Program-made: the position numbers and the translations under genes
Shown here: positions 10,501 through 22,857 of the stretch, in pieces
How the letters are laid out: the number at the start of each line of letters is the position of its first letter
Position numbering within the stretch: position 1 is the first letter of the stretch
Notes under the pieces: model-generated
Databases searched by the model: none
What the model was told of the DNA's origin: nothing
What the model saw: the letters and a program-made list of their open reading frames with translations, nothing else
Source: Sarocladium kiliense
Lineage: Eukaryota; Ascomycota; Sordariomycetes; Hypocreales; Sarocladiaceae
Assembly: GCA_030734395.1 (NCBI GenBank)
Contig: JAUZTG010000029.1
Coordinates: 7,130,001-7,194,000, forward strand
Reading direction: 5' to 3'
Length of the DNA: 64,000 bases

Positions 10501-13500
10501 GAGAGTGTCACAATGTGCCCAGCGCCGCGTGTAGCCAGATGGTTCACCAGCATGCGACCAATTGCTCCAAGACCACCTGCAATGACATACGCGCCATCCG
10601 ATCTCAGCTGCAGAGTTGGTGGTGATGGCAACACCGCTTGGACCATTGTATCTTCCGTAAAGTCGAGGACAACTTTGCCAATGTGTTTCCTCTCTGAGAT
10701 GAGCCTGAAGGCCGACTCAAGTCGATCGATAGGAAAAACATTCAGCGGCTGAACTGGTTTGAGGATTCCCTGTGCGAACAGAGAAATGACTTTGTCTAGA
10801 ACGCCATGGAACATCCTTGGTCGCTCGTTGACAATGCCCACTATATCGACTGAGACGAAGGAAACATTCCGCTTGAATGGGGCCATGCTGATGTATGAGT
10901 TCTTGCTGATGTCAGTCTTCCCAAGCTCAATATGGTATCCAAACGCCGCAACGCATTTCCACGACTCTGCCAACATCTCGCCCGATGTTGAGTTGAGAAC
11001 CACGTGGACACCTTCGTTCTTGGTAAGTCGCATTAGGTGCCTCCTCAGGTCGCTTGGCGCAGCACGGGAGGAGAGGATACGACTATCAGGGATGTCAAAG
11101 TGTTCCCTCAAGAACTGCTTCTTCTCCTCACTGCCCACCGTAACAAAAATTTCCGCACCCAAGTGCCTTGAAAGCTGGATAGCAGCCTGGCCGACGCCAC
11201 CTGAGCCGTAGTGTATCAATACCGACTGCCCAGGCTCCAGGCGTGCAACGTTGACAAGACTGTAGTAGGTTGTGGTGAAGATAACATTGATTGATGCTGC
11301 TTCCGTAAAGCTGATGTCTTCCGGCAAGACGTGCGCTGCGTACCCGCTCAGGCGGGCATAGTTGGCATATGGCTGGGCGTGCATGCCAACGACGCGGTCG
11401 CCAACTTTGTAGTTGCGCTGGACGAATTCGCCCGAGCCAACAGCCGTAACGACACCAGCATATTCGCCCATGAAAGCACTGAGGGGCATCTGGCCGAGTG
11501 CGCAAAGGACATCGCGGAAGTTGATGCCAAATGCCTTGGAGTCGATCTGGATCTCGTCGCTGCCCAAAGGTCCAGACGCCGCGGTATCGTGAACGAAATG
11601 AATGCTGTTCAAAAGACCTGGCGAGCCGACCTCCATCTTCAAAGGCAGCTTCGGATTCTTGAATAGCTGAGCTGACTGTTGGCTGCGGCCATTGACAAGA
11701 TCTGTCCAGCGGTTGAACTTCTTATCGGCGTAGATCCTAGGGATCAACACCCTGTCGCCGCTGATAGCGAACTCTTCATCGACCGTCGCACGGTTATCCC
11801 AACCAGGTGCTAAAAGGTTTTGAGAGAATTGCAGGGCCTTTTGGACCACACGACTGACATCATCACCCGTGATCACTGGATCTCTGATGTCAAGGGTGAT
11901 GAACCTAACACCGTCGTTCTCGCGCCGGACAACACGAGCTAGACCGTGTACGAGGCCCTTAAAGGGAGCCATGCGAAGACCTCCTTCTTCTTGAAAGGTA
12001 ACCCAGAGAATGTTACGGGTATTGACAAGGAGATTCTGGAGGCGATCGAAGATCTCCGGACTGGGGTTCTGGAGAATGGACGAGTTCGCGCTGTCGAGGA
12101 CCACGTGCAGGGTACCATCAACAGCCTCCTGCTCGACCTCAGGCAGGGTGTCCCAAGTGAAGCTAGTGCTCGAGGAAATCCCCCAATCCCGGAGTGCAGA
12201 CACCAGCGCACCACCTGCTGTTCGCCCGGAAGATGAGGTTGGTGTGTAAATCACTGATGCGGCGTCAAAACCTGGAGTTTGGGCAGGTGCCTCATCTTTC
12301 TGCACAGCTTTAGACACAATCAGTGATACTCGGGCCATTTGACCGACGCAATCTGGAGAGGAAAGCTCGATTCCGCCAAAAGAGGTTTCCAGAAGCAGCT
12401 CGTGCCATTCCTTGTGCGTCAACAACGGGGAGTCTTTCCGGTCATCCTGGAAATCCCACCATCTGTACCGCTCCGCATTAGCAACGCCTGTCATTAGCAA
12501 CAAAGGAGGAGCGCCTGCTCACTTACCCTGGTAAAGTTCCAAAGATTGTGCCGATACTGCGACTAATGCCTGCAACACTCTTGTTGATCTCGACAAACAC
12601 CAGTCTGCCGCCTGGCTTCAGCAGCTTCCTGACGTTCGTCATTGTCTCGCGTAGTGATCTAGTTGCGTGGAAGACGTTTGAAGCCACCACGAGGTCGTAC
12701 GAGTGTGCTTCGAAGCCTTGTTTCACCGGATCTTCGGAGATATCGAGCGTCTTGTACTCAACGACAGACCTCCACTTCTCCAGCCGGCTTTTGGCCGTCT
12801 CGAAGAAACCGGACGAGACATCGGTGTAAGTGTAGCTCCGAATGAGGTCTGTAGCATCCTCACCCATGCTATCAAACAGCGGGAGAGTTGCACTTCCTGT
12901 TCCAGCGCCAACTTCGAGAACATTCATCTGCGGCCTCCTGTTGGTCAACAGGCGGACGTACCGGACCATCTGTTTATACAGAGGCGTCAACGGGCCTTCT
13001 TTATGGAATCTTTCGAAAAGATCATCAGCGACTAGCAACTCGAGCGGATCGGTGGTGTTTTTCAGAATTCCGGGCAGGTTGCGACCGATGCGGTCAAGCA
13101 TCACTCCTTCAATCCCAGAGCGGGAGGATTGATCCAGTGCTTCGGCCCTTTCGTCATCATTCAGAGATTCACGGACCCTTTGGCAAGCGTTTGAACGCAC
13201 ATTCTCGGCTATCCAACGCGAGAAATGGCGCAGGTGAGGCAACGATGCCGTTTCAGGGTTCTGAACCATGGGCATGTCTTTGACGTTGTCGAGAAAGACG
13301 CTCGTTGCCTTTTCTATAACGCTCAGCTGCTCGAAGACGGTTGACTCCTTCGCCATGCATGGCTGAAGTAAGCGGGCAAAAGATGGCTCTGAAAGGTGTT
13401 CGGGGTCGTCGTCCCAGTGCACCTGGTAGTTATGCTTGCGCTCGAAGACCTGATTCAAGTTCGCGTTCACTCCCTCGCCAACAACGCGCATCTCAAGTGC

Positions 13501-16500
13501 TCTCGTCGAGCTCACGAACGCTAGCTGGCCTGTTGTAGAGTCATGCTGGAAGAGCCAGACATTACCATAGGCTGTGGTCTTGTCCTCCGGCTTCAGCTCC
13601 ATGGCAATGATGACTTCATCGCCTGGCTTGCTGGAGAGATGGCCGCCGAAGGTCATCTCCTCGATGGAAATAGGCATGACCGGTGCATGAGTGATTTCCC
13701 TATGAAACACGGCTGGAACCATGTGGTTCGATGCGTCGAGCGTTGTTGGATGTATAAGATGCGGCTGGAAGTACCCTGAGGGCATCCACTGAGCAACTTC
13801 TGGGTTCCTCAGTTTGGCGAATCCAACCCAGGGCCCAGCATAAGCTTCAGAGAGAAGGGCGAAGCTGGGACCCCAGTCGTTTCCTGCTGCTTTGCGCTCA
13901 GCGTAGAAAATGTCTATGTTCAACTTCTCCTGGGCACTCGTCTGAATTCTCTCCAGTGCTTCAAACGCCTCTTCGGTAGCAGCGTTGTGCTCCTTTCCAA
14001 GGGCTGACACAGAGTCTAACTCGACGCGGACGGTACCTGAGACGTGTTCCGTCCATGTCTGATCGGCCTGAAGAGATAGAATCCGCATGGCATACCAGGG
14101 ACAACTCTCGCTGATCATGGACGGGCTGAGAATCAGCTGTACCTCAATGTCGTCAACGGGACCATCGGTTGACTCCTCAGGAAGGATGATTGGGCGCGCG
14201 ATGCGGACATTGCGCATTATAGTCTCGGTGATCTTGACATCAGATCCGGGATTCTGCATCTTCACCAGCTGTTTCATAGCCTCTATCACCATGGTGCTGT
14301 ATCCAGAGCCTGGGAAGATAACTATGCCATCGACAACGTGATCCCTTAGCCATGGAAGTCTCTGAACGCTGAGGTGATGCCGCCAACGAGGCTCATTGAC
14401 TGGACTCATGGCGTCGTAAACGCCGAGTAAGTCATGAAACGGGAAAGGACGCAGTCGGTGGTCACGACTGAGCCTCGACTCGGCCCAGTGGCTAACCCGG
14501 TGATCCCATGGATACGGCCGGATATCGTCGAGTACGTGCCTGGGTTGAGTGAACAAGTTCGAAAAGTCTACTTTCGTACCCAGCTCAAAGAGTCGGGCCA
14601 TGGCGGCCGAGAAAGACTTTGCCGAGTTCTTCCCTCGAGATAGTGGCGTAACGTAAGCAGACTTGAATCCAGTAGTAGATGAAAGGATCTGGTTGATTGG
14701 ACTCTGCAATGCTGAGTGTGGTCCTATCTCGACCAAGATGTTGGCAGCATCATGTGGTCCTGTCGCAGCCATGCTCTGAAGAAGGGCCGTCATTGCATCG
14801 TTGAAGCGAACCTGATACACGGTTAGTGACTGACAGCAAGTTGAGAAGACATGGCATCGTACCTGAGACACCATATTCTCTACCCAGTAATCTGGCCCAA
14901 AGCCAGTCCTTTTGGCGGCCCCGATCACCGACGAGTAGAACTCAACACCTTCAACAACCTCGCTGCTAGAGACCTCTCCGATGGACTTCAGATAAGAAGT
15001 AGCCACTTTCTGCATGTGGTGAGAGTGATAGGCTGTCTCGACCTTCAGTTTGCGGGCAAACACGCCACCAACTTTGAGCATGTTCTCGATGTAGTCAATG
15101 GCTGGCTCGTCTCCTGACAGAGTGGTGCTTGCAGGGCTGTTGACACATGCGACCGTAACACGCCCCTTTTCACTGTCGAGATTTGCTGCCTTGATGGTCT
15201 GCAAAGCGGCCTGCTCACCGTAACCTGTGGCCAGCATCGACCCGGGCAGTGCATTCAGCTCCTTGGCAACAGCAGAGAATTGACCGCGGCGGAAGGCACT
15301 AGAGGCAGAGCCAAGATCAGTATATATACGCACAGTTGACTGCAATCAAGTGGCTCTCCAAGATTTCTTCACTTACGCGATTACTGCGCCTTGCCTTGTG
15401 AGCGCCCCGGCAGCATACGCAGCGGCAATCTCGCCCGAGCTGTGCCCTGCAACGAAGTGTGGCTTCACATCGTAATGGGCCAGCATGTCTACCAGGGCCA
15501 TCTGAATAATAGTGGTGACTGGCTGGGCAAGCTCACTCTCATTGATGCGGGACCCCTCGGTGGCTTGCTTGCCCAGCTCTTGTACCAGATTCCATTCGCA
15601 ACCCAGACTCTCGAGTATCTGGGATGACTCTTCGATGGCGCTCCTAAAAACGGATGAGGACTCATTGAGCTCGATGCCCATGCCTGCCCATTGGGCCCCT
15701 TGTCCAGTGAAGATGAATCCAATTTTTGCCGTTGGTGCTGCTCGCGTCTTTGACACCTTCTGTTCGCCCAATGCTTCTTTGAGCTGTGTCAAGTCTGAGC
15801 TCACAAAGGCTTTCCTCCACTTGAACTGCGACCTGCGACAGGCAAGCGTGTAAGAGAGGTCTTCGAGGTCGGACTCGGAGACATCTCGGTCAGCCAACCA
15901 GTCCTGAATCTGCCCCGGCATAGCGTTGAGGGCAGCCTCTGAGCTAGCTGACAGTGGGAACACAAGCGGCATGCACGATGCTGAGCGTGCACCATTCATT
16001 TCGAAGTCTTTGACCTCGTGATGAGTCCCATTGGTTCCATTGATTCCGTTCGTAGAACCGTTTACTCCGTTTGTGCCATTAGTAATAGGTCGAACAGCAT
16101 TGCCGTTGGTCTTGTTGCCAGAGACAAACTGGTCCAAAGACTCCAAGATGACGTGGCAGTTCGTACCACCATAGCCAAAGGAGTTGACGGACACTCTGAC
16201 GGCGTCTTCATTGTTCTTTGGAGAAAGAGGAAGAAGCTCCAAGGGCACCTATCGTGTGTTAGCGTGTGCTGTCTTAGGCCGTGCAGGTGCGACACCTACT
16301 GATATTTGCCTCTCGTCTAGTTTGAGACCCGGCTTCGGCTCGATAAAGTTCAGATTGGGTGGAATCTGTTGCTTCTTGAGGACCAATACCGATTTGATAA
16401 GCCCAGCAAGGCCGGATGAAGCCTCGGTATGGCCTATGTTCGTCTTCACTGAGCCAACGTACAGATTTTGTGGCCTCTGTTTCTCCCCGAAAACGTGGCC

Positions 16501-17624
16501 CAAAGACTGCGCCTCGGCTTCATCACCCGCCTTGGTCCCTGTGCCGTGGGCCTCGACGTATAGTGTCTCGCAGGGATCTAGATTAGCACCGGCATAGACA
16601 GTCCGAATCAAAGCCTCCTGGGCATCCGCGTTCGGGAGGGTGATTCCGTTAGTTTTGCCGTCTTGGTTCGCCCCGGAGTTGCGGACTATGGCGTGAACTG
16701 TATCACCATCTTCAAGAGCATCTTTCAGCCGCTTGACAATGACCACTGCAACACCCTCACCGCGACCGTAGCCGGCTCCTCTGCTGTCGAAAGTGTAGCA
16801 CTTTCCATCTGGGTTAAGCATGCTAGATTGAAAGAGAAAAGACGTGTCAGCTTTAACGGAGCTACAGGCTTTGTGAGAGGGTGAGCCAAGTTCACTCACC
16901 CGCCTGAGCTCATGACCACGTTCTCATCGGGGTGCAAAATAATCTCGGTTCCCCCAACAATAGCCATCCGAGATTGTCCTGTCCTGAGGGCTGTGCAGGC
17001 TTCGTGGAGCGCGACTAAGCTACCAGACTTGAAGGAAGCAGGACGAGTCAGCATTGTTAAGAGTTGTTCCATGTTTTGGTACATTCAACCTACGCAGCCA
17101 GTGTCAATGGTCATGGAGACGCCCCTAAGGTCGAAGAAATGAGATATCCGGTTCGCCACTATGGCCTCTCCAGTGCCTGTGATGTGGAACTGTGACAGCC
17201 CCTCGAGGGTTTTATACCCCATGCGGTCATAGTCGCGAGCGAAAAGTGCGGCATAGACTGCGGTGTCGGAGCCTTTGAGGTTTTCCATAGGAATGCCAGC
17301 ATTCTCCAAGGCCTCATACGTTGTTTCTAGGAGGATCCTCTGCTGAGGGTCCATAACGTCTGCCTCGTTGGACGAGAAGCCGAAGAAGCGCGAGTCGAAG
17401 TCGGCGACGTTCTGGCGGAGGAAATACCCGCTCTTGGTGTTGTACGCTTGGGTGGAGGTGCCATCTGGATGATAGAATGAGTCTACTTTCCAGCGGTCCT
17501 CAGGCACGGTTGACCATCCCGAGCCGCCTGTGCTCAGAAGTCGCCAGAAGTCTTCGGGGTTTCCTACATCGCCGGGAAAGCGACAGCCCGTGCCAATGAT
17601 GGCAATGGGCTCGGGCTCTGCCAT
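7549..17624 (-). CDS. Highly reducing polyketide synthase with C-terminal carnitine acyltransferase domain
   Basis: Nine exons (17624-17094, 17027-16900, 16822-16300, 16248-15377, 15298-14863, 14811-12527, 12462-10317, 10229-8595, 8505-7549) keep one frame of 3170 aa. Domains in order: KS (Cys177 in DTGCSGSL, His312 in EAHGTGT, His351 in NIGHTE); AT (Ser664 in GHSSGE); DH (His988 in HxxxGxxxxP, Asp1189 in HPTTLDA); C-methyltransferase (LEVGAGTG, 1462-1469); ER (LIHYGSGGVGQAA from 2007); KR (GGLGAIGR from 2221, Tyr2363 in SNYSAANAF); ACP (Ser2537 in GLDSL); choline/carnitine acyltransferase (His2925 in VEHSYLDG). All catalytic motifs are present, so an active enzyme making a reduced, C-methylated chain is expected. 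In the characterised fungal PKS of this architecture (Tv6-931 of Trichoderma virens) the acyltransferase releases product onto hydroxyl acceptors; transfer of that role here is inference. The enzyme shares an upstream region with an FkbM methyltransferase. One 51-nt intron (14862-14812) is in frame and could be read through. Confidence 0.93.
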
Positions 17625-19257
17625 GGTGGACTTGTTGTGGCTCACAGTGCTATCGGTTGAAAGCAGTCCAAGCCGCTGCTTATTGCGATAGACAAGATTG
17701 GCTTGAGATTGCCTTTGGCATCTAGAAAGAGCCCAGATCAGGACCCAAGTCACGGGCGGCCATTAGGTCGCTCTTAAATAAAAACGCCCCTGTCTTTGGC
17801 ACATGGGACGCTCCACAACCTCTGGGTATATACATCTTGCATTGACATCGATTTGCCTGGGCCAGCCTGTGTCCGTCTAATCGACCGCTCTCTGGTCAAA
17901 GGCCACGGTGGCATATGGTTGTTTGAGGCCAAGAAAGGATCGTATGGGGTATGAGCTACCAATTTTTGCGTGTCACGGCGGATAAACCTTGTAGACTAGT
18001 CTCTGCATCTCGCAGTGGGGCGGGCCCAAGCGACGCATCCGAGTAATCAGCCTCATCCCGATGCAGTAGTCGAAGTCAGCGTAAGCTGTATGTGCCGCGG
18101 GGGCAAGCTGCGGCCAAGATCGACAACACAACGGGGAAAGACCGCGCATCTCTGCTGATCGCAGGGAGGAAGAAAGGACACGACGATTTATCACGAACCA
18201 TCAAAGGAGTTAACTTTCCAAGAGGCTCGCTTAGAAGAGCGATGACAGGTTCCGGAATGCGCGACAAGGTTCGCTAGACTTTGCCGAAAGAGGTATCATA
18301 AAATCCTCATAGCAATAGCATGGATTACTTCTGTACGGGCGGCTGCGATGGTTGCGTGCGATGGTTGCGACCAGGCACAGGTCCAATATGGCCTCAAGGA
18401 ACCATGTGCTAGCCCTCTAGTATACTGAATTGACGTCCTACCTCCGTGGTGTTGCATCCTGTCTACAGGCTGCGGGGTGAGGTTATCCAGACAGGTTTTA
18501 CTGACTCGGCGAGCCTCACTTGAAACGAAACATGCACGCCGAAATACTCGCCCTGCCAGAACATATCACATGATCGGATCCTTCTTCTGCGGCTATAGAC
18601 ATCGGCAATTTTGGAGAAGGGATAAATGGCACCAGGGGTTGAAGAGGTATTTCTAGATTACTAGTTCAGCAGATGGCCAAGAGAACAATGCAGTACATAT
18701 AAACAGGATAAGCTCTAGCACTAGTTCAAGTATACATGCGGCGGAGATGCGGAGGCAGAGGGGGGGAAGATAGCCCTCGACTTGGACACCCACCACCGAC
18801 CGCACGGTCAACGTCAGAAGCGCTGATGCCGGGAGCGCCGCCGTAGAGTCGCGCCCCGCCCCGTCCCAGCTTAGCTTCATACCTCTTATGGGCCGCATGA
18901 TCTTCCGCGAAGATGTGTTATTGGACTGCGAGTTGAATGCAGGTCGCTGATCTGCTCAATGCATGTACTAGGAAGTCTCCGAGGAGGGCTCGCTAACAAT
19001 GCGCGTCCTCTACTTAGGCGAGCACTAGCGCACTGACAAACACGCCGTTGCGGTCACAGATGTCTGCCTTGATGATGCCAGTTTGGGTGATTCCCGGGCA
19101 TCGGGGTAAGTTGGAACTTTGGAGACACAGTTGCTGATGATACTCTCACTTTGGGAAGTTATATAGTTCCGATCATTCGACGTGCTCGGCGAACTCATCA
19201 ACCAGCCCCGACACATAACAAGGACTGTACAACATAATCTGCCTTTTACGTCGCATT
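17625..19257. promoter_or_regulatory. Bidirectional promoter region, PKS / FkbM
   Basis: This 1.6-kb gap separates the divergent PKS and FkbM start codons. Pyrimidine/purine-rich tracts and scattered CGG/CCG triplets are present, but no convincing palindromic regulator site or cluster-specific TF gene was found beside it. Short ORFs within it look random. Confidence 0.45.
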
Positions 19258-20272
19258 ATGCCGTCCCTCGAACTCCCTGGTGTCTCACATCCTGGCACCG
19301 ATGCTCCGCTGACCGAGCCTAAGCTTCTCGAGCTTGGACCGGATTTCAGCATCTGGATTGGTGCCGAGCGAGATGCGCGCTTGATTTACAAGGAGATCTA
19401 TGAGGACCAATTATATGATGTTGGTTCATTGTCCCCAAAGCCTTGTACGTATAGCTTCTGCTTCCCCTTGGCGTTCTGCAGATTCTCTTTTCCATGTCCG
19501 CCTGCTATCCTGTGCCCTCTTTGGCGAAGCCAACGCATTATTAACGCGTCTTTCGTCTCTTACAAAAAGAACATCACATGCCCTCTTCACGAAATGCTGC
19601 AATACCCCTATCGTGGACTCAATCTAGCCTGACCAACTTCTAGTTCTCATCGACGCAGGTGCAAACATTGGTTTGTTCACACTCTACATGAAGACAAGAT
19701 TTCTGGACGCCCACGTACTTGCCTTTGAGCCAGTCCCCCAAATCTTTGACCTCTTTCGCCGCAATCTAGCTCTCCACAAGATACCTGAGCAGGATGTAGA
19801 CGCCCACGCCGTCGCCCTGGGCGCCACGTCAACGGCGTCCAAGACCTTGACATACTTCCCCAATGCCCCGGGCAACTCTACCTTCGTTCCAGAGGAGAAA
19901 AGCTTGCTGCGCAAGGCTCTCCCTGAGGCGCTCTATCAGCGCATGATTGACAGGTCCAGCGCCGGCGCTACGCCCGTCGACGTTCCCCTTGAGAGGCTAT
20001 GGTCATTCCTTGATAGATATCCAGACCTGAAGCAGATCGATCTGCTCAAGGTGGACGTTGAGAGCTGGGAGCTAGCGGTTCTACAGGGCTTGGACGATCG
20101 GCACTGGAAATTGATTCGCAACGCTGCTGTCGAGGTCTCCGAGCTGAGTGGTCTTCGCGACGGCATTGAGGCACTTTTGAAAGAGAAGGGTTTCTCGGTG
20201 GATAGGCAACTGGCGTCGTGGAGTTTGAAGTCGGCGCCGGTGTACACTATTGTGGCAAAGCGTGAAGAATAA
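19258..20272 (+). CDS. FkbM-family SAM-dependent methyltransferase
   Basis: Exon 1 (19258-19444) and exon 2 (19644-20272), joined across a 199-nt GTACGT..CTTCTAG intron, give 271 aa. The SAM-binding motif LIDAGANIGLFTLYM is at the start of exon 2, with acidic FEPVP after the second strand. The family signature LLKVDVESWELAVLQGL lies in the last third. FkbM enzymes O-methylate small molecules, often hydroxyl or carboxyl groups. Divergent placement from the PKS suggests that it tailors the polyketide, which is inference from position. The frame is intact with no signs of decay. The N-terminal 60 residues are poorly conserved in the family, and the exon 1 boundary is the least certain part. Confidence 0.82.
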
Positions 20273-20970
20273 AAGGTAATCTCTGTTGAACCATGGTCAT
20301 TGGCTTTTAGCTACACCACGAAGCAGATATGGTCTCTCCTTAAAATAGAAGAAAATTGGAACGTTTCTCTCAAAGCTCTGGTGTGAGATGTGCTGCTCTG
20401 TCGGCATTCATGCTGTTCACCTTCCAAGTCTTTCACACGATTGGGAGCCCAGCACTGCCCTGCCGAACGCCAAATGACGGAACTCCTCAATCCCCATTGT
20501 GGCAGAGAAAACTGGATAGGCTCACAAAATTAATGGGTCAGCAAGATGACACGTCATCTTTCGCTCGAAGAGCTTCTCTATAGTACATAGACCAGACATT
20601 CGGGAGACGCCCCCGGTAGCCGAGGGTTCGGCACCTCCCCGCCTCTCGCTGATACTCCGAAGATCCCTGCTGGAAACCCTTCAGTAGGGGTTTCGCGTCC
20701 TTGTGGGGTCTGCAACTATGCGTGGTAGTAGAAGACGATGCAGAAGAAGCGGGCTGCTCCCGAAACCACATTCGCCGAAAACGCCCAGAGGTCGGCCCGC
20801 AAAAGATACCTAGCTTAGCATGCAACTCACTTGTGTTAATGAGTAGAGCTGCTTTCAGGTGCTTCCGTTCTCTGCAACTCTCCATTAAATGCTACCGTTC
20901 ATCTCGAAATCATTGAACACAGGGAACCTTTTCAGCTCTATCGTGCTGTATTGGGGTTCAACGAGCCAAG
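20273..20970. other. Intergenic, FkbM to GMC pseudogene
   Basis: A 0.7-kb stretch holds the 3' end of the FkbM gene and the 5' flank of the GMC gene. Short ORFs on both strands show no recognisable motif. Confidence 0.4.
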
Positions 20971-22857
20971 ATGGCGTCACACACATACGAGGTAGTCATC
21001 ATTGGCGGCGGAACGACAGGCGTGATTATAGCCACTCGCCTTTCTGAGGACCCAGCTCTCCAGGTCGCTGTTCTTGAGTCGGGTGAGGATGAAAGCTCGA
21101 ATCCTAACGTTTCAGATACCCGGCAATTGGCCGCGGCTGCGAGATGGCTCCTCGGATTGGGCTTTCAAGTCCTCGTTCCTGGTAAACTCCTGCCTGTTTA
21201 GGGAAACTCCGAATTCCCCCTTCTGATGTCCTTCAAGTCCCGCACTGACACACTACCTCTTCCCTCTAGTCAGCTGGCAAAACAAAGCCTCTGTCCATGG
21301 CGCAGGACCGCATGCTCGGGGGCACGAGCGGGATCAACGGCTTCGTCTTCCAGCCGAGCTCCTGTTCAAACTTCGACTTTTGGACCGAGCTCGGCAACAC
21401 TGGCTGGGGCTTCGAACCATGGACCGGGCTGTGCGCAAGGCCGTGACCATCCATGGCTTGTCAGGGCAGCCGAGGGAAGAATCAGGCCCAATCCAGCTTG
21501 CGGCCAATGAGTCGCCAATAGCGGCCATGTGGGTGAAGACCTGGAATGAGAACCTATCTCAGCTGGGCTACTCTCCCTGCCACGCTTTCGATGACGTCCA
21601 ACGAGGCCCGATCAAGAATCTTGACACGGTCGATCTGGTCTCCAATCTGAGGTCATTTACGACCAATGCTTACCTTGACCCTGTTCGGTCGAGAGCCAAC
21701 CTGACCGTCCTGACAGGAGTTACTGTGAACAAGGTCGTGTTTAAGCAGAGCGATGCTGACGGCGAGCCCATTGATGATGGTGTTCTCGCGACCTTGAAGA
21801 ATGGCAGTAAGAACGTTTTCCGGGCGCGAAAGGAGGTCATACTCTCAGCCGGTGTGATCAATTCTCCTCGAATTCTGGAGCTGTCCGGCATAGGCGACAG
21901 GACGCTCCCACAACAGCTGGGCATAGAGGTTGTAGTTGAGAACCCTCACGTTGGAGAGAACTTCCAGAATCATGCCTACTCAGGCTTGGTGCTCCCCGTT
22001 CGTGACGACGTCGAAACCCTTGATCCGCTCATGAGAATGGAGCCTGACGCGGTTGCTGCAGCTGAAGAAGTTTATGCGCAAGGCAAGGGAGGATCGATCG
22101 GAAGAAGCACCACCTTGTCGACTGCGCAGATGCCCCTTACTGAGATCACTGACGAGCAAGTTTGAAAGAGGTTGTGCAGCTGCTGAAGGGCACAGCTTCG
22201 GTATCAGCCGGCTCCTCAATTGCGACGCCAGCTTTCAGAGAGGCGTGGGAATCCTACATACATAGAAACCTCACCAGCTCTGCAGAATCTCCACGTCGCT
22301 TCATGTTGGTACCAGGCTACTCACCCTTTGAGGCAGAAGACCTTTCGTATCGCGCCCCGGGAAACCACATCACCATTGTCGCCATGGTTTCCCACCCCGT
22401 TTCCGCGAGGCTCCGTGCACATTGAAAGTATCTCACATGAGCATTCCAACAAGAACACAGGCATGAAGCTGAACGCTGGTCTCCCTACACACCCCCTTGA
22501 CATAGAGGTTCGTGCCCGTTACGTCAGGTTCGCCCAAAAGTCACACGGCTGGAGCCCCTTGCGAGCGTTCTCAAGCTACCTGCGGACGAAGCTGAAGATC
22601 GATTCATGGACTTGGAGGATGCGCGGGAGTATGTGAGGAGGAATACACACTGGACGCATCACTTCGTCGGTACTTGCTCGATGATGTCGAAGGATATGGG
22701 CGGTGTAGTCGACGATAAGCTTCGTGTCTACGGATGCTCTAATCTTCGAGTTTGCGACGCCAGTGTTATCCCAGTGGTACCGCGGAGCAACCCTCAAGCC
22801 GTGGTCTACGGTCTTGCTGAGCATGGGGCGGAATTGATCAAGAACACGATTGCCTAG
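20971..22857 (+). pseudogene. GMC oxidoreductase (FAD-dependent), multiply frameshifted
   Basis: The start encodes EVVIIGGGTTGVIIATRL, the FAD-binding GxGxxG of glucose-methanol-choline oxidoreductases. RMLGGTSGINGFVFQPSS (about 21315), ARKEVILSAGVINSPRILEL (about 21825) and the C-terminal HHFVGTCSM and SNPQAVVYGLAE motifs follow in family order. One intron (about 21181-21270) is credible. The frame changes near 21118 (+1), 21418 (-1), 22160 (-1), 22407 (+1) and 22537. No single splicing model removes all of these. The C-terminal catalytic His and Asn motifs survive, so decay is recent. In this position the enzyme would have oxidised an alcohol on the PKS product. The flawless 9.5-kb PKS beside it argues against general sequencing error. 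Confidence 0.85.

Noticed and set aside
14812..14862. Seventeen extra residues in the PKS after the AT domain, read as coding
   Set aside because: The 51 nt have GTACGA and TATCAG ends and interrupt a conserved VSQVRFNDAM stretch, so they are best treated as an in-frame intron.
21081..21118. GTGAGG..CTAAC..TTTCAG as a 38-nt intron in the GMC gene, which would explain the first frame change
   Set aside because: It is too short for a fungal intron, and the removed part (GEDESSNPNV) is conserved GMC coding sequence. A one-base insertion fits better.
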